The translations under genes and the position numbers were made by a program. From an uncultured Clostridia bacterium (GTDB lineage: Bacteria; Bacillota; Clostridia; Lachnospirales; Anaerotignaceae): a stretch of DNA of 23,145 nt. Position 1 is the first letter of the stretch. Each line of letters starts with the position of its first letter. The stretch is from contig CALFPN010000120.1 of the NCBI GenBank assembly GCA_937919015.1, positions 1 to 23,145 on the forward strand, written 5' to 3'. Below the pieces are notes generated by a model that was given only the letters and a program-made list of their open reading frames with translations, had not been told where the DNA came from and did no database searches. Shown here piece by piece: positions 14,458-23,069 of this stretch.

Positions 14458-15035
14458 AGGAAATAGTTTTAGGTACAATTTCATTCATTTTATATATGGT
14501 TTATGATTTGGAACAGGCAGGAACCAATTCCCATTGTTTTCGTAAGATTACGAAGTGTTTTTTTACAGTAGGTTCTGTTTTTTTGGTTGCAGCGACGATG
14601 TTGCTTCTACGGAAAATAGATATTCTGCATATGGAAAGAGGGATGAGGCAGATCTTTTTTCTGATCCTTGCGATCCTGTTTTTGGGACTGCTTATTTATA
14701 CACTTTTCTTTGCTCTGCCTTTTGAGAAAACTTATGTGGCACAGGAAGTCCACAAGACCTATGATAAAAAAATGTATGCCCTCTGCAGACATCCCGGTGT
14801 GCTGTGGTTTGTGGGCTTTTATTTCTGTCTTTGGCTGGCGTTTGGCGGAAAGCTGTTGCTGGTCATGGCAGGTTGGTTCAGCTTTTTGAATTTCTGCTAT
14901 ATTATATTGCAGGACTACTATGCATTTCCCAGAATTTTTTCTGATTATGCGGATTATCAAAAACGCGTGCCGTTTCTGATCCCTAATGGAAAAAGCCTGA
15001 AACGCTGTATGGATACTTTCAAGGAGAGCCGGTGA
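14454..15035 (+). CDS. Integral membrane methyltransferase-like protein (ICMT/PEMT type)
   Basis: 193 residues with about five hydrophobic segments (roughly 3-18, 36-53, 65-89, 115-130 and 132-152). YALCRHPGVLW (108-118) corresponds to the RHPxY-type motif of isoprenylcysteine carboxyl methyltransferases and phospholipid N-methyltransferases, and the C-terminal FSDYADYQKRVPFLIPN to their conserved tail. Such proteins use S-adenosylmethionine at the membrane surface; the acceptor is unknown. The usual acidic pair before the tail reads QD, so activity is not assured. It is the first gene of the operon, is overlapped by the upstream reading frame, and is followed after 7 bases by the GH3 gene. 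Confidence 0.66.
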   Translation: MKEIVLGTISFILYMVYDLEQAGTNSHCFRKITKCFFTVGSVFLVAATMLLLRKIDILHMERGMRQIFFLILAILFLGLLIYTLFFALPFEKTYVAQEVHKTYDKKMYALCRHPGVLWFVGFYFCLWLAFGGKLLLVMAGWFSFLNFCYIILQDYYAFPRIFSDYADYQKRVPFLIPNGKSLKRCMDTFKESR

Positions 15036-15042
15036 CTGGTTT

Positions 15043-16680
15043 ATGAGATTTGAAGAAAAATTGAAAACATTATCTCAGGAAGAGATCTGGCAGGAATACT
15101 GTGGCTTCCTTGATCTTTCCATGGAGGAGTATATGTCCATACAGAACCGACTGATGGAAGAACAGATTGCCCTTTGGAGTAATTGTCCTTTGGGGCAGCG
15201 TTTTCTGAAAGGGAAGCGTATCAGCAGCATTGATGAATTCCGCAAGGTCGTTCCATTGACCACCTATGGCGATTATGCCGATGTGCTTCTGACAAAGCAG
15301 GGCAGCGCGCTTCCCGATGAGCCGATCATCTGGATTCAGACTACATGGGAAGGCGGACGTCATCCTGTGAAGGTTGCGCCTTATACCCAGAGTATGCTGG
15401 ATACATACCGCAGCAATGTGCTTGCCTGCATGATCCTGACAACGGCTCATGAAAAAGGCAAGTTTGATCTGAGGGCCCATGATACCTTCCTGTATGCACT
15501 GGCACCTTTGCCCTATGCCACAGGTTTGTTCCCGCTGGCATTGAATGATGAGATAGAGATTGACTTTTTGCCCCCTGTAAAAGAGGCGCAGCAGATGTCC
15601 TTTGCAGAAAGGAATAAGCTGGGGTTCAAAATGGCTATGAAGAGAGAGATTGACTTTTTCTTTGGTCTGGGCAGTGTGGCTTATTTCGTAAGCCTTAGTC
15701 TGAGTGATATGAGCGGCGGTGGCGGCGGAGTTTCCGGTTTAAAAAAGATTTCTCCTGCCATGCTGGCAAGATTGCTGAAGGCAAAACGGCTTTGTAAAAA
15801 AGAAGGTAGATCTCTAATGCCGAAAGACCTCTTTAAGCCGAAGGGTTTTGTGGTAGCCGGTACAGATAACAATAGTTACAAAGACGATCTGGAACGGCTG
15901 TGGGGTATCAGACCCATGGAATTGTTTGCAGGTACGGAACCCAGCTGCATCGGTACGGAAACATGGACAAAGAATGGGATGTACTTCTTCCCGGATGCTT
16001 GTTTCTATGAATTCATTCCTGAAAAGGAAATGGAAATTAGTCTGGAGAATCCGGAATATCAGCCGAAGACTTACCTGATGAATGAAGTCCTTCCCGGTGA
16101 AAAATACGAACTGGTTATTTCCGTATTGAAGGGTGGTGCTTTTGTCCGCTACCGTGTAGGCGATGTTTATCGCTGCGTTGGTCTGGAAAATGCTGAGGAC
16201 GGTACAAAGATCCCCCGTTTTCATTATATTGACCGTATTCCTACTGTCATCGATATTGCAGGTTTTACCCGTGTAACGGAATATTCGATTCAGAGTGCCA
16301 TTGATTTGAGCCGGCTGGAGGTGGAAGCGTGGGTGGCACTGAAGGAATACAATGAAGAAAAACGACCTCGTTTGCATCTTTATTTGGAATTATCACCGAA
16401 AGTACTGCTTTCTCAGGCCATCAGCAAAGAAATCCTGAGAGAACATCTGAGTGTTTATTTTAAATATGTGGATCAGGATTATAAAGATCTGAAGAAGATT
16501 CTTGGGGTGGATCCTCTGGAAATCACTATTCTGAAATGCGGCACCTTTGCCGAATACCAAAGACGAACAGGCAAAACGCTGCGAAAGATCAATCCATCTA
16601 AATACGATGTGATGGAACTGAAGCAGACGGAAGAAGCCGTTGATCTGTGGTATCAGTACAGAGGAGGTGAACGCTTATGA
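15043..16680 (+). CDS. GH3-superfamily adenylate-forming enzyme
   Basis: 545 residues, about the size of plant GH3 proteins. Conserved parts are the N-terminal helical part with PLTTYGDYADVL (71-82), FAGTEPS (295-301, the place of plant motif II), FVRYRVGD (367-374, motif III) and the C-terminal lysine region TLRKINPSKYD (512-522). The first ATP motif, normally of the SSGT type, is TTWEGGRHPVK (100-110), an unusual version. A glycine run lies at 225-229. Plant members adenylate a carboxylic acid and join it to an amino acid; bacterial members are poorly understood. The start uses a GGTGA site that overlaps the upstream stop. The stop overlaps the next start by four bases. Confidence 0.82.
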   Translation: MRFEEKLKTLSQEEIWQEYCGFLDLSMEEYMSIQNRLMEEQIALWSNCPLGQRFLKGKRISSIDEFRKVVPLTTYGDYADVLLTKQGSALPDEPIIWIQTTWEGGRHPVKVAPYTQSMLDTYRSNVLACMILTTAHEKGKFDLRAHDTFLYALAPLPYATGLFPLALNDEIEIDFLPPVKEAQQMSFAERNKLGFKMAMKREIDFFFGLGSVAYFVSLSLSDMSGGGGGVSGLKKISPAMLARLLKAKRLCKKEGRSLMPKDLFKPKGFVVAGTDNNSYKDDLERLWGIRPMELFAGTEPSCIGTETWTKNGMYFFPDACFYEFIPEKEMEISLENPEYQPKTYLMNEVLPGEKYELVISVLKGGAFVRYRVGDVYRCVGLENAEDGTKIPRFHYIDRIPTVIDIAGFTRVTEYSIQSAIDLSRLEVEAWVALKEYNEEKRPRLHLYLELSPKVLLSQAISKEILREHLSVYFKYVDQDYKDLKKILGVDPLEITILKCGTFAEYQRRTGKTLRKINPSKYDVMELKQTEEAVDLWYQYRGGERL

Positions 16681-19214
16681 CCAGTGGTTATGCATTCATC
16701 TCGATTATTGCGCTGATATCGTATCTGTTCTTGTTCCTGACCTTTATCGCAGCGAAAAAGAACAGACTGATCAATGAGTTTATGCTGATTTTGATCACCA
16801 TGCTCCTGTGGACTGGTGGTTCTTTCCTGATGCGTGCCCAGATCGCACCGGGCATCAAGTTTTGGTATGATATCTCCATTCTGGGTTTGACCCTTTGTCC
16901 TTATGTATCCCTGCTCTTTGCAGTGGATTTCGCTAATATCAATATTGGTATCTGGAGAAAGATCTGGATCGTCCTTGCTGTGGCGGCCAATGCCTTCAAT
17001 ATTTTGACGGGTGCTTTGCTGGCGGCACCAGAAGTGGTTATTGGCGTAAACGGCACAGTTTCCTTTATCTATGAAACAACATGGAAGGTTATCTTCCTGT
17101 ATGGCGTAACCTTTGGTGCCAGTGTACATATGTTTTGGTTACTGTGGAGAGATGGTAAGAAGGATGAAATGCTGAAACGGCAGATGATTCCCATCGAGCT
17201 GGGGCTTTTGATCATGTATGCAGGGAATGTACTGATCTTTCTGCCTCCATTTGTAGGGGTTCCTGTAGATATCATGACAGGTATCGTCAATGTATTCTGT
17301 TTGGTATATGCGCTGTATGCAAGAAGAATGTTCCGACTGACGCTGCTGGCGTCCAAGGGCAGCTGCTACATGATCGCAGGTGTATGTTCTCTTGCGATTT
17401 TCAGTAATATCATTTTCCCTCTGAGAAGGTTCATTGATAAAATGTTCCCTGCGCAGGCGGAATATGATATCCTGGTGGTTTCCGTTATCTTTATGGTGGC
17501 AACCATCGTAATTTATACTTTGATGAAACATCTGATCGATAAGCTTTTCATCCGTGATGAGCTGGCTCGTTCCGAAACATTGAAAGAATTCAGTTCTGCT
17601 GTTTCTAAAAGTTTGAAGATCAATGAAATTCTGGATGTAATGGTGCATGTGATTCAGTCCACGGTCGGTGTCAAAAAGGTTTATGTATGCCTGATCAACA
17701 ATAACGGTGACCAGTACAACATTTCCTACAGTACCAGCCCTTTGGATAAACGCAGTTATGCCCTAAAAGCAGACAACCCTGTTGTTCTGTGGCTGAAGTC
17801 TCATACAACATATTTGCTGATGAAGGATTTTCGTCGTACGGTGGCTTATAAATCCATGTGGGAAACAGAGAAGCAGCTGCTGAGGCTGCTGGATATTGAA
17901 TGTATTGTTCCACTGAAGGATGAAAAACAGCTGGTTGGTTTTGTGATGGTTACGGAAAAGGAAAGACGATCTATTCTGAATGCGGATGATCTTGCTTTTC
18001 TGGATTCTGTGGGTTCCATCAGTTCTATTGCGGTAAAAAACTCCCATCTGTATGAAAAGGTTTATATGGAAGCCCGTATCGATGAGCTGACAGGCCTCCT
18101 GAACCGTAAATATTTCTACGAAACACTGGAAGCGGAAGTAGAAAAGAATAGGCATCTTTCTCTGAGCCTGCTGATGGTCAGCATTGATGACTTTAAATTG
18201 TACAATCAGCTTTATGGCGCAGAAGAAGGGGATAAAGCGCTGAAGCATGTAGCAGCGGTACTGCAGGCCTGCGTGGGTGAAAATGGGTATGTGGCTCGTT
18301 ATAACGGCAAGGAATTTGCCGTGATCCTGCCTCAGTTTGATATCCTTGCTGCAAAAAATATGGCGAATAACATCCGTCAGCAGATTATGGACATCAATAA
18401 GCAGAACAGGGGTCAGATGTACCGTCAGAAAGTACTGACGGCCAGTGTTGGTATCTGTTCCATTCCTTATGCCGCTTCCAATATGAAACAGCTGATGGAT
18501 AATGCGGATATGGCATTGTATCAGGCAAAGCATACCGGCAAAAATAAAGTCATGATTTATTCTATCGGTGAGATAGAAGATGTCCGTGCAAACCAGATGG
18601 AAAACGGTACAGGTTACCGTGAAGGCATCTATTCCGAATATGCATCTACGATCTATGCCTTAACGGCTGCCATTGATACAAAAGACCACTATACATTCAA
18701 CCATTCCAAAAATGTGGCAGAATATGCGACAAAACTGGCAAAAGCATATGGCTTAAATCAGGAAAGTGTTTCTATCATCCATGAAGCAGCATTGCTCCAT
18801 GATATTGGTAAGATCGGCATTCCGGAAAGTATTCTGAATAAGCCGGGCAAGCTGGAAATGGATGAATATGAGGTGATGAAAGAGCATGTGGAAAACTCCA
18901 TCGGCATCATTCGTCATCTGCCTTCTCTGGATTACGTTATTCCTGCTGTCATCGGCCATCATGAAAGATGGGACGGCAGAGGGTATCCCCGTCGTATCGC
19001 TGGTGAAGATATCCCCCTTTCTGCAAGGATCCTTTGTATCGCAGATTCCTTTGATGCAATGGTTTCCAAGCGTTCCTACAAAGATGCCTATGACACAGAA
19101 CGTGCACTGAGCATCGTAAGAAATGAGGCCGGCAGACAGTTTGACCCTCAGCTGGCAGAACTGTTTGTAACGCTGGTGGAAAATGGTACAATTACAGTGC
19201 TGAAAAACGAATAA
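16677..19214 (+). CDS. Membrane sensor with GAF, degenerate GGDEF and HD-GYP domains
   Basis: 845 residues. The first 285 carry about nine hydrophobic segments; the first seven resemble the 7TM sensor module of histidine kinases. A GAF-like domain (about 300-455) and a GGDEF domain (465-628) follow. The GGDEF signature is NGKEF (543-547), lacking the metal-binding acidic residue, so cyclase activity is unlikely. The HD-GYP domain (about 650-840) keeps HDIGKIGIP (708-716) and HHERWDGRGYP (761-771) and looks active, hydrolysing cyclic-di-GMP or a related dinucleotide. AGGAGGTGA precedes the ATG, which overlaps the GH3 stop. It is the last gene of the operon. The sensor's ligand is unknown. Confidence 0.88.
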   Translation: MTSGYAFISIIALISYLFLFLTFIAAKKNRLINEFMLILITMLLWTGGSFLMRAQIAPGIKFWYDISILGLTLCPYVSLLFAVDFANINIGIWRKIWIVLAVAANAFNILTGALLAAPEVVIGVNGTVSFIYETTWKVIFLYGVTFGASVHMFWLLWRDGKKDEMLKRQMIPIELGLLIMYAGNVLIFLPPFVGVPVDIMTGIVNVFCLVYALYARRMFRLTLLASKGSCYMIAGVCSLAIFSNIIFPLRRFIDKMFPAQAEYDILVVSVIFMVATIVIYTLMKHLIDKLFIRDELARSETLKEFSSAVSKSLKINEILDVMVHVIQSTVGVKKVYVCLINNNGDQYNISYSTSPLDKRSYALKADNPVVLWLKSHTTYLLMKDFRRTVAYKSMWETEKQLLRLLDIECIVPLKDEKQLVGFVMVTEKERRSILNADDLAFLDSVGSISSIAVKNSHLYEKVYMEARIDELTGLLNRKYFYETLEAEVEKNRHLSLSLLMVSIDDFKLYNQLYGAEEGDKALKHVAAVLQACVGENGYVARYNGKEFAVILPQFDILAAKNMANNIRQQIMDINKQNRGQMYRQKVLTASVGICSIPYAASNMKQLMDNADMALYQAKHTGKNKVMIYSIGEIEDVRANQMENGTGYREGIYSEYASTIYALTAAIDTKDHYTFNHSKNVAEYATKLAKAYGLNQESVSIIHEAALLHDIGKIGIPESILNKPGKLEMDEYEVMKEHVENSIGIIRHLPSLDYVIPAVIGHHERWDGRGYPRRIAGEDIPLSARILCIADSFDAMVSKRSYKDAYDTERALSIVRNEAGRQFDPQLAELFVTLVENGTITVLKNE

Positions 19215-19254
19215 AACGATGATTTGGTATCACAGACTAAATCATCGTTTTTTT
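19214..19254 (+). terminator. Terminator of the methyltransferase/GH3/HD-GYP operon
   Basis: A 12-bp stem (19214-19225 with 19239-19250, AAACGATGATTT and its complement) has a 13-base loop and is followed by a T-run to 19254. Confidence 0.92.
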
Positions 19255-19274
19255 GTGAAAAATACCTTTAAAAG

Positions 19275-19309
19275 TGCCTGTTTTTCCTTGAATACAGGCA
19301 TATTTTTTT
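19275..19309 (+). terminator. Second, tandem terminator-like hairpin
   Basis: TGCCTGT (19275-19281) pairs with ACAGGCA (19294-19300) over a 12-base loop, followed by TATTTTTTT. It lies before the typA promoter and is probably a back-up terminator. Confidence 0.55.
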
Positions 19310-19320
19310 CTGTGGAAAGA

Positions 19321-19349
19321 TTGCGTGTAAGGGGATGCGGTGTTATAAT
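19321..19349 (+). promoter_or_regulatory. Predicted typA promoter
   Basis: A perfect TATAAT (19344-19349) with TGT before it (extended -10) is 17 bases from a weak TTGCGT (19321-19326). The leader would be about 42 bases. Confidence 0.68.
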
Positions 19350-19397
19350 ATAGCGTTGTATATAAGAGAAAATAAGACATGATCGGAGTAATTTTAT

Positions 19398-21230
19398 ATG
19401 AAACAAAATATTGAGAATATCAGAAATGTAGCTATCATCGCCCATGTTGACCATGGTAAAACCACACTGGTTGACCAGCTTTTGAAACAGAGTGGTATCT
19501 TCCGTTCCAATCAGGCAGTTCAGGAAAGAGTTATGGACAGCGGCGATATCGAAAGGGAAAGAGGCATCACCATTCTTTCCAAAAATACAGCAGTAAATTA
19601 CGGTGATATGAAGATCAATATCATCGATACCCCCGGCCATGCAGACTTCGGCGGTGAAGTAGAGCGTGTACTGAAAATGGTAGATGGTGTTGTTCTGGTG
19701 GTAGATGCCTTTGAAGGCCCCATGCCTCAGACAAAATTCGTTCTGCGCAAAGCACTGGAACTGAATCATCCCGTTGTGGTTTGTGTGAATAAGATCGACA
19801 GACCTGAAGCAAGACCTGAGGAAGTGATCGATGAAGTTCTGGAGCTGTTCATGGAGCTGGATGCAAATGATGACCAGCTGGATTCTCCCTTTGTATTTGC
19901 ATCTGCAAGAGGCGGTTACGCTTCCGAGGATTCTTCTGTAAGAGAAGGCGACATGAAACCTCTGTTTGAAGCGATCATCAACCATATCCCTGCACCCACA
20001 GGTGATAGCGAAGCACCTGCCCAGGCATTGATCTCTACGATCGACTACAGCGAATATCTGGGTCGTATCGGTATCGGTAAAATTGAAAACGGCACATTGA
20101 AAGTAAATGATGAAGTAGTCGTTCTGAATATGCATAATGCAGAGACCCAGAAAAAAGTAAGAATCACAAAACTGTACCAGTTTGAAGGTCTGCAGAGAGT
20201 AGAAGTAAAAGAAGCATCCGTTGGTAATATCGTTGCTCTGAGTGGTATTGAAAATATTGCCATCGGCGATACCATCTGCTCCCCCGAAAAGCCTGAAGCA
20301 CTGCCTTTCGTGAAAATTTCCGAACCTACACTGGCAATGAACTTCTCCGTAAATGACAGCCCCTTTGCCGGTCAGGAGGGGAAATACGTTACTTCCAGAC
20401 AGATCAGAGACAGACTGTTCAAGGAACTGAATACAGACGTCAGCCTGCGTGTAGAAGATACAGATAATCTGGACAGCGTAAAGGTTTCCGGTAGAGGGGA
20501 ACTGCATCTGTCCATTCTGATTGAAACCCTGAGAAGAGAAGGCTATGAATTTCAGGTTTCCAAGCCTGAAGTTCTGTTTAAGGAAATCGAAGGCAAAAAA
20601 TGCGAACCCATGGAAGCTGTGACCATCGACGTTCCTGAAGAATTTGTAGGTAACGTGATCGAAAAACTGGGTTCCAGAAAAGGCGAAATGACAAATATGT
20701 ATCCTGCAAAAGGCGGCTATACCAGACTGGAGTTCTCCATCCCTGCAAGAGGTCTCATCGGCTACCGTAGTGAATTTATGACAGATACCAAGGGTAACGG
20801 CATCCTGAACTCTCTGTTCGATGGCTATGAACCCTACAAAGGCGATATCATGACACGTTCTCAGGGCTCTCTGGTAGCTTTTGAAAGCGGGGAAGCGGTG
20901 GCTTACGGTTTGTTCAATGCTCAGGAACGCGGCGATCTGTTCATCGGCGCAGGCACAAAGGTTTACGAAGGTATGGTGGTCGGCAGAAATGCCCGCTCCG
21001 ACGATATGGATATCAACGTTTGTAAGAGAAAACAGCTGACAAATACTCGTGCATCCGGCTCCGATGAAGCACTGAAACTGACACCCCATATCGTAATGTC
21101 TCTGGAACAGTGCATGGAATTCATCAGTGATGATGAACTCTTGGAAGTAACCCCCAGCAACCTGCGTATGAGAAAGAAAATTCTGGATAATACACAGCGC
21201 AGAAAAGCAAAAAACCGCGCAAACGGCTGA
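19398..21230 (+). CDS. typA: Ribosome-associated translational GTPase TypA/BipA
   Basis: 610 residues, typical length. GTPase motifs: AHVDHGKTT (15-23), RGITI (55-59), DTPGHADF (77-84), NKID (131-134) and SAR (about 173-175). The elongation-factor-like domains II, III and V and the TypA-specific C-terminal domain follow (IPARGLIGYRSEFMTDT near 450, then the region around RSDDMDINVCKRK). It binds the 70S ribosome and is needed for ribosome assembly and growth under stress or cold. A CGGAG site lies about 9 bases before the ATG. Codon bias is strong, which also produces a 715-codon antisense frame. It has its own promoter, and no terminator separates it from the next gene. Confidence 0.96.
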   Translation: MKQNIENIRNVAIIAHVDHGKTTLVDQLLKQSGIFRSNQAVQERVMDSGDIERERGITILSKNTAVNYGDMKINIIDTPGHADFGGEVERVLKMVDGVVLVVDAFEGPMPQTKFVLRKALELNHPVVVCVNKIDRPEARPEEVIDEVLELFMELDANDDQLDSPFVFASARGGYASEDSSVREGDMKPLFEAIINHIPAPTGDSEAPAQALISTIDYSEYLGRIGIGKIENGTLKVNDEVVVLNMHNAETQKKVRITKLYQFEGLQRVEVKEASVGNIVALSGIENIAIGDTICSPEKPEALPFVKISEPTLAMNFSVNDSPFAGQEGKYVTSRQIRDRLFKELNTDVSLRVEDTDNLDSVKVSGRGELHLSILIETLRREGYEFQVSKPEVLFKEIEGKKCEPMEAVTIDVPEEFVGNVIEKLGSRKGEMTNMYPAKGGYTRLEFSIPARGLIGYRSEFMTDTKGNGILNSLFDGYEPYKGDIMTRSQGSLVAFESGEAVAYGLFNAQERGDLFIGAGTKVYEGMVVGRNARSDDMDINVCKRKQLTNTRASGSDEALKLTPHIVMSLEQCMEFISDDELLEVTPSNLRMRKKILDNTQRRKAKNRANG

Positions 21231-21273
21231 TTTAGATTTTGATTGATTTTTTAGATAGAAAAGAGGTGTACCA

Positions 21274-22908
21274 ATGGCAGCAAAAGCAAAGAAAAAAAGC
21301 GGCGGCTTTATCAAACAGGCAGCAATTCTGGCAGCGGCCAGTCTGCTTGTGCGCTTTTTAGGCTTTGTATACCGCCTGCCCCTGACCAATATGATCGGGG
21401 ATCAAGGCAACGCCATCTATGCCGGCGGGTATTATATTTATACCTTCCTGCTGATTTTGTCTTCTGCGGGTCTGCCGGCGGCCATCTCAAAACTGGTTTC
21501 CGAGCGTATCGCTCTGAAGCAGTATCGAAATGCCCATCGGGTATTCCATGCAGCACTGATCATTTCTACAGTGCTGGGGGTGTTTTTTGCGATACTTCTG
21601 TTCCTGACAGCGGAAAAAATGGCAATACTGGTACAGTCTCCTGACAGTTATTATGCCATTCTGACTTTATGCCCGACATTGGTTATTGTGGCTGTGATGT
21701 CTGCATTCCGTGGGTATTTTCAGGGGATGCATACCATGGTTCCCACTGCGATTTCCCAGATCATTGAGCAGGTATTCAATGCCTTTTTCAGTGTATATCT
21801 GGCGTGGGTCTTCCTGAGCATCCATGTGCCTGCGGGATTGACGAAAAATATCCCTCTGGCAGCAGCCGGCGGCACCATGGGTACCGGTATCGGTGCTTTG
21901 GCAGGTCTGATTGTGGTGGTTTTTGCTTATTGCCTCATCAGAAAATATCTGCTGTGGCGCGCAAGACGGTGCAAACAGCCCTATGAAGAAAGCAAGCGGG
22001 AACTGATCGGCAAAGTTCTGCAGACCGCATGGCCCATCATTGCCGGTACGGCGGTATTCAGTATTACCAATCTGATTGATATGACAATGGTCATGCGAAT
22101 TCTGGTAAATACAGGATTTACCCAGAATGAAGCGGAAGTGCTTTATGGTCAGCTTTCCGGTAAATTCGTTACTTTGACCACGCTGCCCGTAACCATTTCC
22201 ACAGCTATTGCAACGGCGGCTCTGCCCAGCATTGCGGCATCTGTGAAGCTGAAAGAAAAGAAACAGGTGCGTCGTAAAATGGCCCTTACATACCGTGTTT
22301 CCATGATCATTTCCGTACCTGCGGCAGTGGGTATCAGCGCACTGGGTCCTCAGATTCTGGCAATGCTGTTCCCCAATGCTTCTGACGGTGGTATGCTTTT
22401 GACGGTTGGCGGCATTTCCATCATTTTCCTTGCCCTTTGCCAGACTTCTACCGGCATCCTGCAGGGGATCGGGCATATCAAAGTGCCTGTAGTGGGTGCG
22501 ATTTTGGGTGCCATCACAAAAGTTATTCTGAACTTCCTGCTGATCCGTATTCCTGCCATCAATGTTTTGGGTGCAGTTCTTTCCACAACAGGCTGTTATC
22601 TGGTGGCCGGTGTGTTTGACGTTATCATGCTGTCCCGACTGACAGGCACGCGGTTCGACTTTATGGGCAGCTTCCTGAAGCCTGTGATTGGGTCTGTTGC
22701 AATGGCGGCTGGCACGATCGGCAGCTATCAGCTGTTCTTCCAGCTCATCGGCAGCAATACCATTGCAACGCTGTTGGCGATTTGCGTTGCCATTGCTGTA
22801 TACGGTCTGGTGATGCTCCTCATCAAGGGTATTGTGGAGGAAGATCTGCAGGCAGTGCCCGGTGGCGGTAAACTAACAAGAATTCTGAAAAAATTGAGAT
22901 TACTTTAA
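21274..22908 (+). CDS. MurJ/YtgP-type lipid II flippase (polysaccharide biosynthesis family)
   Basis: 544 residues, the length of B. subtilis YtgP (MurJ). A basic start (KAKKKSGGFIKQA) leads into about 14 hydrophobic segments in the MOP exporter pattern. Family wording includes LLVRFLGFVYRLPLTNMIG (18-36), GLPAAISKLVSE and FRGYFQGMHTMVPTAISQIIEQ-like segments seen in SpoVB/YtgP proteins. Predicted role: moves lipid II or a related lipid-linked sugar across the membrane for wall synthesis. SpoVB, a sporulation paralogue, is the main alternative; no sporulation promoter is evident. AGAGGTG lies about 5 bases before the ATG. It follows typA after 43 bases and may be co-transcribed. Confidence 0.87.
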   Translation: MAAKAKKKSGGFIKQAAILAAASLLVRFLGFVYRLPLTNMIGDQGNAIYAGGYYIYTFLLILSSAGLPAAISKLVSERIALKQYRNAHRVFHAALIISTVLGVFFAILLFLTAEKMAILVQSPDSYYAILTLCPTLVIVAVMSAFRGYFQGMHTMVPTAISQIIEQVFNAFFSVYLAWVFLSIHVPAGLTKNIPLAAAGGTMGTGIGALAGLIVVVFAYCLIRKYLLWRARRCKQPYEESKRELIGKVLQTAWPIIAGTAVFSITNLIDMTMVMRILVNTGFTQNEAEVLYGQLSGKFVTLTTLPVTISTAIATAALPSIAASVKLKEKKQVRRKMALTYRVSMIISVPAAVGISALGPQILAMLFPNASDGGMLLTVGGISIIFLALCQTSTGILQGIGHIKVPVVGAILGAITKVILNFLLIRIPAINVLGAVLSTTGCYLVAGVFDVIMLSRLTGTRFDFMGSFLKPVIGSVAMAAGTIGSYQLFFQLIGSNTIATLLAICVAIAVYGLVMLLIKGIVEEDLQAVPGGGKLTRILKKLRLL

Positions 22909-22912
22909 ACAG

Positions 22913-22947
22913 AAAGGAGCGTTTGAAATAGGGAACGCTCCTTTTTT
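22913..22947 (+). terminator. Terminator after the flippase gene
   Basis: An 11-bp stem, AAAGGAGCGTT (22913-22923) with AACGCTCCTTT (22934-22944), has a 10-base loop and is followed by T to 22947. Confidence 0.92.
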
Positions 22948-22954
22948 ACAATAT

Positions 22955-22998
22955 AGTCGGTGCTCCGAGCAACAAAGCTTACAGCTTTGTTATTAGAG
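22955..22998 (+). repeat. Palindromic repeat, copy A
   Basis: It begins with the 17-base GTCGGTGCTCCGAGCAA (22956-22972), shared exactly with copy B. A 9-bp hairpin follows, AACAAAGCT (22971-22979) with AGCTTTGTT (22983-22991) and a TAC loop, then ATTAGAG. It looks like a unit of an intergenic repeat family. Confidence 0.72.
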
Positions 22999-23002
22999 AA
23001 TG

Positions 23003-23062
23003 GTCGGTGCTCCGAGCAAAGCTCGTGCGGAACAACAAAACCTGCGGTTTTGTCATTAGAGG
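23003..23062 (+). repeat. Palindromic repeat, copy B
   Basis: It has the same 17-base head (23003-23019), then an extra small hairpin CGAGC-AAA-GCTCG (23013-23025) and a hairpin ACAAAACC (23035-23042) with GGTTTTGT (23046-23053) over a TGC loop, then ATTAGAGG. Against copy A, two stem pairs are changed on both sides, so pairing is kept. Its end forms part of the uvrC ribosome binding site. Confidence 0.72.
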
Positions 23063-23069
23063 TGAGTTT

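Noticed and set aside
19242..21389. 715-codon open frame on the minus strand
   Set aside because: It is the antisense shadow of typA, kept open by strong codon bias. It spans terminators and promoters, has low-complexity Phe/Cys/His-rich content, and has no ribosome binding site.
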